This document shows positions 1-7,300 of a stretch of DNA of 9,269 nt, piece by piece. Numbering within the stretch: position 1 is the first letter of the stretch; every line of letters starts with the position of its first letter. The translations under genes were made by a program, and so were the position numbers. The stretch spans positions 1 to 9,269 of the forward strand of contig JASLMY010000198.1 in assembly GCA_030746295.1 (NCBI GenBank). Direction: 5' to 3'. The notes beneath the pieces are model-generated. The model was not told the DNA's origin and made no database searches. It worked only from the letters and a program-made list of their open reading frames with translations. The DNA is from Alphaproteobacteria bacterium. GTDB lineage: Bacteria; Pseudomonadota; Alphaproteobacteria; GCA-2731375.

Positions 1-1321
1 TGATCTCTCGATATGCAATTTTGATCTTGTCCATCGTCTCGATGATCTGCTCTTCCGTGTGCGTGCAATTTATGAAGAACCGCAGGCGGGCGGCGTTCTC
101 GGGCACGACCGGGAAGATGATGGGCAGCGCGAATATGCCAGCCTCGAAAAGCTTGTGATGCATCTTCATGGCCCGCATCGAGCTGCCGAGAATGAGCGGG
201 ATCACCGCCGAGTTCTTGCTGTTCCCGGTATCGAAGCCCTGTTCCTTCGCCAGCCGCAGGAAAAGCGCGGCCCGCTCTTGCAGGCGTCGCGTCCGCTCGG
301 GCTCCTTGACCAGCAGGCGCAACGAGGCCAACGCCGCGGTCGTGTCGGCCGGCGTCAGGCCGACGCTGTAGACGAAACCCGGCGTCGTGAACTTGAGGTA
401 CCAGACGATCTCCGAGGCTGCGGCGATGAAGCCGCCGCAACTTCCGAAAGTCTTGCTGAGGGTCCCCATCCAAAGATCGACATCGTTCCGGTCGACGTCG
501 AAATACTCGCCGACTCCGCGCCCCGTCTCCCCGACGACGCCGAGCGAATGGGCCTCGTCGACCATCAAAATCGCCTGGTGGCGCTTCTTGACCTCGATGA
601 AGCGGGGCAGATCCGGCATGTCCCCGTCCATGCTGTAGATGCCCTCGATGACGATCAGGACCTTTTCGTACTGCTCTCTTTGATCTTCCAGGATTCGGTC
701 GATCGCCTGCCAACGGTTGTGGGGAAAAGGGCGCACCGTCGCCCCCGACAGCTGGGCGCCTCTTTGGATGCTGTCATGGATGTAGGAATCGTACAGGATC
801 AGATCTTTCGGCCCCATCAGGTGACCGATGATCGACTCGTTCGTCGTATAGCCGCCGACGAAAACGACGCAGTCCTCGGTGCCGATGAAATCAGCGAGCT
901 CGGCCTCCAGCTGCCGATGCACGGGCTTCTCGCCGGAGCCGATGCGCGACGCGGACACCGAGGTGCCGTAATGCGCGACCGCCTTCTGGGTGGCCTCGAT
1001 GACCGCCGGGTCGCCGGACATGCCGACGTAGTTGTAGCCCGAGTAGTTGATGAACTCGCGGCCGTCTATGATCGCCCGGTCGTTCGAGATGCCGTCGACG
1101 ACGTTGAAGTACACCTTCTCGACGTCGACGTCTTGCATCGACGCCTTGCGGGCCATGAACTCCTGATATTCGGGCGCTTCTTGCAGCGAGGGGATGACGC
1201 GTGCCGCCTTTGGCTTCGCCGGCCCGGGCTTCGTGGCGAGCTTCTTTTCCAGGAGCTTGCGGAGCAGCTCGCGCTTCTCTTCCTCGGAAAAGGCCGAAAC
1301 GTCCATATCTGGCGCGGTCAT
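1..1321 (-). CDS. PLP-dependent alpha-oxoamine synthase (BioF/ALAS/SPT family), 3' end outside the window
   Basis: The frame is open from the ATG at 1321 to the window edge, giving 440 residues without a stop. Fold type I aminotransferase features are clear: SASRIGSG and a following His at 123-135, a GGYTTN phosphate-loop region at 156-161, His182 in IHDSI (ring-stacking position), DEAHSLG at 255-261 with Asp255 for the pyridine nitrogen, GTLSKTFGS with Lys290 as the Schiff-base lysine, and RLRFF with Arg414 at the usual carboxylate-binding position. The family condenses an amino acid with an acyl thioester, losing CO2, to give an alpha-amino ketone. The core family is about 400 residues; here roughly 75 residues precede it, beginning with a charged helix (residues 11-30), so only a few C-terminal residues are probably missing. 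Placement directly after a synthase lacking a release domain suggests that it takes the chain from that ACP. The amino acid partner is unknown. True biotin BioF is less likely given the neighbour and extension. Confidence 0.95.
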   Translation of the reverse strand, partial: MTAPDMDVSAFSEEEKRELLRKLLEKKLATKPGPAKPKAARVIPSLQEAPEYQEFMARKASMQDVDVEKVYFNVVDGISNDRAIIDGREFINYSGYNYVGMSGDPAVIEATQKAVAHYGTSVSASRIGSGEKPVHRQLEAELADFIGTEDCVVFVGGYTTNESIIGHLMGPKDLILYDSYIHDSIQRGAQLSGATVRPFPHNRWQAIDRILEDQREQYEKVLIVIEGIYSMDGDMPDLPRFIEVKKRHQAILMVDEAHSLGVVGETGRGVGEYFDVDRNDVDLWMGTLSKTFGSCGGFIAAASEIVWYLKFTTPGFVYSVGLTPADTTAALASLRLLVKEPERTRRLQERAALFLRLAKEQGFDTGNSKNSAVIPLILGSSMRAMKMHHKLFEAGIFALPIIFPVVPENAARLRFFINCTHTEEQIIETMDKIKIAYREI

Positions 1322-1325
1322 AAGG

Positions 1326-4300
1326 TCAGGCCGATTCCTCGTACAAGGTCTTCAAGGCCGCATCCAGATCATCTCCGCTCAAGCTCTCGACGAGGGTGTC
1401 CAGGTCGACGTAATCCGACGCTCCGTCGGCGGCGGCGCCGCCGTCGCTGCCCGCTCGCCGGCCACCGCCGGCCGCATCCCCGCCCACGGCCTCCAGCTCG
1501 GTTTCAACCAGTGCCGCGATACCCGTCAGGGTCAGCCCCGCCTTCAACAGGGCCATTTTCGGCAGCTCTATGGAGGTTACCTGCTCGATGCCGATCGCCA
1601 GCTCGACCGCCATCAGCGAGTCGAGACCCAGCTGGTCGAGAGGACGGGAAATCTCCAATTCCTCGGGCGCTAGGCCCAGGATGTTGGAGACCACCTTCTT
1701 CAGGCTTTCGATCACGACTTCCTGTCGCTCTTCCGGGCACTCGGGCAGGGCCAGGCCACCGCCCTCCTGCTCGGCGTCGGAAAGCCCGTCCAGATGATCC
1801 TCGATGCCGTCGAGCACCACGCCGAAGCGCGGCGATGAAACAATTGCCGTCATGTAGCGGGCGAGCTTGCCCCAATTGACCGCCATGACGGCGATGTTCG
1901 AGAGGCCTCGGTCGGTGCCGTAGGTAATCACCTTCCAGGCCTGCGACGGGTGGATCGGCTCGACCCCCTGGCGCAGGAAATAGCTGTTGATCTCCGCGTG
2001 TTGGGCGACATAGCCGACCTCGCCGATGTTGCCCCAGCTGATGCTGATGCCGGGGATGCCGCGGCCGCGCTGGTACTGCCCGAGCGCATCCAGGAAGGCG
2101 TTCGCGGCCGTGTAGTTAGCCTGGCCGATGGCGCCGAGATAGGAAGCAAAGGACGAGTAGGAAACGAAGAAGTCGAGCTCCAGATGCTCGGTCAGGCTAT
2201 GCAGGTTCCAGGCGCCGAGGATCTTCGGATTCAAGACCTCCTTCATATCCTCGGCGGTCATGTTCTCGATCATGCCATCGCGCAGCACCATGGCCGCATG
2301 GACGACGCCAGCGAGCGGCGCCTCCCCGGCCTCGATGCGCTCGACGATTTGGCCAAGCTGCTCCCGGTCGGTGATGTCGGCGGCTTCCACGGTGACGCGG
2401 GCGCCGGCGGCGCGCAATGCCTCGACGCCGCGCTGCGCTTCCTCAGAAGCGGCACCGCTACGCCCAACGAGGACGAAGTGCCGCGCACCCCCGTCCGCCA
2501 TCCACTGGGCCGTCGCCAACCCGAAGCCGCCAAGGCCGCCCGCCAGCAGATACGTCCGATCGGGCCGGAGCGACAGCGCCGAGCTGTTGGGAACAGCGAC
2601 CACACCCGGCTCGTCCATGGCCAGGACGACCTTGCCGATATGGCGCGCATCCTTCATCAAGCGGAAGGCACTGGCGACGTCGGCGGCTGGAAAGACCCGA
2701 TGGGGGATCGGCCGTAGCGCGTCGCCATCGTCATCCAGCCTGGCGGCGATCTCTTGCAGGATCGCACCGACGAAGGCCGGGTCCTGCTCACTCAGATCCA
2801 AGAGGTCGAAGCCGAAGAATGAAATCCCCTGCCGGAAGGGGGCCAACTCGAGCGACAGGTCCGAATGGACGTTGCTGAGCTCGATGAAACGGCCCGTGAT
2901 CGGCTTCAGCAGGGAGACACCCTTGGCCACGGCCGCACCCGGAAGGGTGTTGATGACGACGTCGACAGCCTCTGCGCCGTACCGGTCCTGGATCTCGTCG
3001 ACGAAGGCGAGAGAGCGCGAATTGCCGACATAGTCGACGCCCATCGCGCGCAAATAGTCGCGTTTCTCGTCGCTGCCGGCCGTCGCCAGGACAACCGCGC
3101 CGAGATCCTGTGCAATCTGCAACGCGGCGAGGCCGAGGCCGCCGGTCGCGGTATGGATCAGGACCCGCTCGCCGGGCTGCACATCGGCGAGCTTGGTCAG
3201 CGCGTAATGGGCAGTGATGAACGAGGTCGGGATCGTCGCCGCCTCTTCGAAGCCGATATGGGCCGGCTTCCGCACCAAAACCCGGGCGTCGGTGGTGGTG
3301 TATTTCGAGAAGCCGTTCCTGACGATGCCGAAGACCTCGTCGCCCACCCTCAGATGGTCGACGCCCTCGCCAACCGCGACGACCACGCCCGAACACTCCA
3401 ACCCGAAGCCGGTGCGCAGCCCGTCCTCGGTCTTGAAGCGCGGTGGCAGGTTGCCGGTGGCTTGCATGACGTCCTTGAAGTTCAAGGCCGTCGCCACGAC
3501 ACGGACCTCGACCTCGGCGAAGCCCGGCGGCCTGCGCGCCACCTCATGGAAGGTGAAGCCGTCGAGCGCCGGGTGGGGCGTCTTGCAGAGCGCGTAGGGC
3601 ATCTCGGTAACGGCCTTACCGGGCAGCTCCGACAGGTGAAGAAGCCGGTTCACGTAACGCTCCCGACCCCTGAGGGCGACCTCGTCCTCCTGGCCCTGGC
3701 TCAGGATCTCGCGGCGCAAGGCGGCGATTTCCTCGGCCTCCGAGGCGGCACCGAGATCGACCATACGGGTCTGCAGGCCAGTGCGCTCGCTGACCAGAAC
3801 CCGCCCCATGCCCAAGAGCGGCGATTGCACGATAGAGGCCACCTCGCCGTCGGCGACGGCCCGGGCGCCTCGGCTGACGAGCCAAAGCGTCGGCGGCGAC
3901 GTCCAGTCGCCCGCGGCCAGCGCTTGGTTCAAATGCAGCAGGCCGATGCAACTCTCGTTGGTGACCGTCTCCAGCTTCTCCGTGTTCAACTCGGCCGTCG
4001 GGACGGCTTCGGCGTCCCAGAGGTAGATCAGCGTCGGCGGCCGCTCCGGGTCATCGGCCTGCTGCTCCAGAAGAGCGGCAAAATCCCCCGGATGATCGTA
4101 TCTGAGAAGCACCTCGTCACTGTCCAACCCCTGACAGGCCTGACCCTTGAGAACGCGGGTCGACTCGATCCCTGCCGCGGCGAGCTCCGCCGCCAGTCGT
4201 GTCGCCACGTCGCCCGGGTCGGCAAAGATCAGGCAGGGGCCGGCGAGTGCCCCGGCCGGGCGCGCGTCGTCCCGACCTGCGGCCAGCGACGGGCCACGGG

Positions 4301-7300
4301 CCAAGACGAGGCTTTCGCTCGCGGCATCGGTATCCGACAAAGCCTCGCACGCAACGAAGTCCGTCGAGCGCAGAAGCGCCAGCCACCGATCGGCGGACAT
4401 CACCGGATGGTCGGGGCGGAGATCCGAATCCAAGACGCGCCACCAGCCGGCATCGGCGCCGAACACGATGTCGCGCCAACGCGGCCGCCCGGTCGGCTCC
4501 AATGCCGCCAACAAGCCGTCCGAGGCGAGCAGCCTACCGAGGTTCTCAAGTCCGGCGCGCAGGTCCGCCATGGCATGGAGAGCGTCGGCGGATAGGATCA
4601 GATCGAAGGCGTGCGCCTCGTAGCCCTGATCGAGCGGGTTTCGCTCGACGTCGAAAACCTTGGCCTCGATATGCCGGTGATCCTTGAACTGATGCCGGGC
4701 CTGGGCAATGAACGCCTCCGAGCGGCCGGTCAGCACATACGCGACCCGTCCCTCTGGCAGCCAGGGCAACAGATCGGTCGCCAGCATGCCGCCGGCATCG
4801 GCACCGACTTCCAAGACGCGGAGCGTCCGGCCTTGCGGCAACTCGCCAACGATTGTCGCCACAACGTCCCTGAGCCGGCGGATCGCCGGCCGAACCGAGG
4901 GCGAATGGCGGCGATACTGCTCGACCAGCGAGCTGTCGCCCGAAAGCACCGTCGTCGCTGGGTCGAAAGCGCCAGTCAGAATTTCGTCCAGCCTGGCGCC
5001 GCACTGCTGCGTCAAGAAGAGCTCGGCGTGATGGTCCGGGTAATCGCGCACCAGTTGGCGCCAACCGTCGTCGCCGGTGCCATTGGTCGGTGCCTCGCGA
5101 ACGCGCCAATCGTCCGCCTCTCGGTCGAGGAGGCCGTCCTCGGCCAGGAACTCGAGGAGCCTGACCAGCAGACGGTGCTGCTCCGACGCCACGCCCAAGC
5201 GCTCGGCCAGCGCCGTCGCGGTGAAGCTTTCGCCTGCCGTGAAACTCAGCCCCAGGCGGCGCAGCGCCTCGACCGCGTAGTCGGCCGCAACGGCATCCAG
5301 ATGGGACTCGAACTCGGCGTCGTGGTCCTCGGTGCCATGGTCCGCCGCCTCGGCCAGCGCCGTCGGCGACGGCAGGAATGCCCCGTCCCGAGGCCCGGCG
5401 ACGCCAGGCGCATCTGCGAGCTGCCAGCGGTACTCATAGAGCAGGCCGTCGATGCTCCGCCGCTCCAAGGCCCCGGCGTCCTCCATCCGCTGACACGAGA
5501 GGCCCTGGACCTGGGCCAGAATTCGGCCCTCTTCGTCCAAAAGATCGATGTCGATCTGGACCGAGTCGTCGTCTCGTCCGGCGATCGAGATGTGGCCCCA
5601 CGTGACGCGGGAGGGGCCTTGGTGGAAGGTCAGCCTGCGGACCCCGACCGGAACGTAGGTGCCGTCTTCCGACAACGCCGCGCCGACCTGGAAGCAGGCG
5701 TCGAGAACCACGGGATGAAGCCTGTAGTCCACCAGGCTCTCCGCCACCGCGTCGCTGACCGTGAAACGGGCGATCGCTTCGCCCTCGCCCGTCCACAGCT
5801 CCTCGATGGCCTGAAACGCCGGTCCGTACTCCAGGCCCTTGGCGCGGAAGTGCGCATAGGCCTCGGCGCCCGACCAATGCCGCGACGCCGCCGCTCGGAT
5901 CGCCGCGAGGTCCCGCGTCCCGGGCGCGCCTTCGCCAGCGAAGCGCTCCAGCGAGCCACCGGCGTGCTCGCTCCAGATTTCGTGCGAGGCCAACGAGGCG
6001 ATCGAGAACCGGCCATCGTCGTGACTGAGTTGCACGATCGTCGCCTGCCCCGGGTCCAGCATCAAAGGCGCCTTGATGTCGAAAGCTTCGACGACGCACG
6101 GCGCATCGCCGAAGCTTTCGGCCGCCGCCGCCAGCGCCATCTCCAGGAAGGCCGCTGCCGGATACAGAATGGCGCCTTGGACCCGATGATCGCAAAGATA
6201 GTCGAGCCGATCGAGATCGAGCTCGTTGTGCCAGACCGGGCTGACGGAGATCAGCCGCCCGCCGAGCAGGGGATGCGTCTGCGCCCCCACCATGGTGCCG
6301 CCCGACTGCGAGCGTTCGCCCATGCGCTCCTGGCGCGACGCCTCCGATTCGTTCCAATAGGTCTGATGCTGCCAAGGATAGGTCGGCAACGTCACGCGGC
6401 GGCCGCCGGCGGGGTTGACCGGATGCCAATCGAGCGGATAGCCGTCGCAATAAAGCTGTCCGATCGAGGCCCGCAGGATCAAGAGGTCGTCCTCGTTTCG
6501 CCGCAGCGACTGCACCGCCACGCCGCGCTCGCCGGCCGCATGCAAGCATTCGTTGATCGAGGTGATCAGCACCGGATGGGCGCCGATCTCGACGAAGCGC
6601 CGGCAGTCGGCGGCGAGAAGCGTTTCCATCGCCTTGGCGAAGAGCACGCCGTCGCGGACGTTGCGCTGCCAATAGGCAGCACCGATTTCGCGACCTTCGA
6701 TGAACTCGCCCGTCACCGTGGAGACGATCGGGATCTCGCTCTCGCCGGGACGAATGACCTCGAGCTCGCTGGCCAGCTCAGGCAATATCGGGTCCATCGC
6801 GGCGCTGTGATAAGGCACCTCGACCTTGAGAAAGCGCGCGAAGACGCTCTCCTCCTCCAAGCTCTCGGCCAGCCGCTCCAGCTGCTCGGCAACGCCGGCG
6901 ACCGTCGCCGAGGTCGGACTGTTCACTGCGGCCAGGGAGACCTCGCTACCATAAGGCGCGATCCGCTCGACCACCTCTTCCGCCGGCAGTCCGATGGCCA
7001 GCATCTTGCCTTGTCCCGCCGTCGTCGCCTGCAGCCGGCCGCGATGGTAGCTGATCCGAATAGCGTCCTCGAGCCTGAGGGCGCCGGCCACATAGCCCGC
7101 CGCGATCTCGCCGACGCTGTGCCCGGCCACGACGTCGGGGACGACGCCGAGCGAGCGCCAAAGCGCCGCCAGGGCGACCTGTACGGAGAAGATGCAGGGC
7201 TGGGCGATCAGGGTCTGGTCGATGCGGGACGCGTCCGCGTCGGCCAGCAACTCGTCGATCACCGAGAACTCGGTCGTCAGCTCGCGAAAGCCCGCATCAC

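Noticed and set aside
59..1879. A 606-residue open frame on the plus strand opposite the oxoamine synthase and the ACP end of the synthase.
   Set aside because: It is antisense to two well-supported genes, spans their junction, and its translation shows no family motifs and a long Arg/Pro-rich tail.
2865..4595. A 576-residue plus-strand open frame opposite the MT, psi-KR and ER region.
   Set aside because: Shadow frame: composition is low in aromatic residues and rich in Arg/Gly/Asp, with no motif, while the minus strand carries intact ER signatures.
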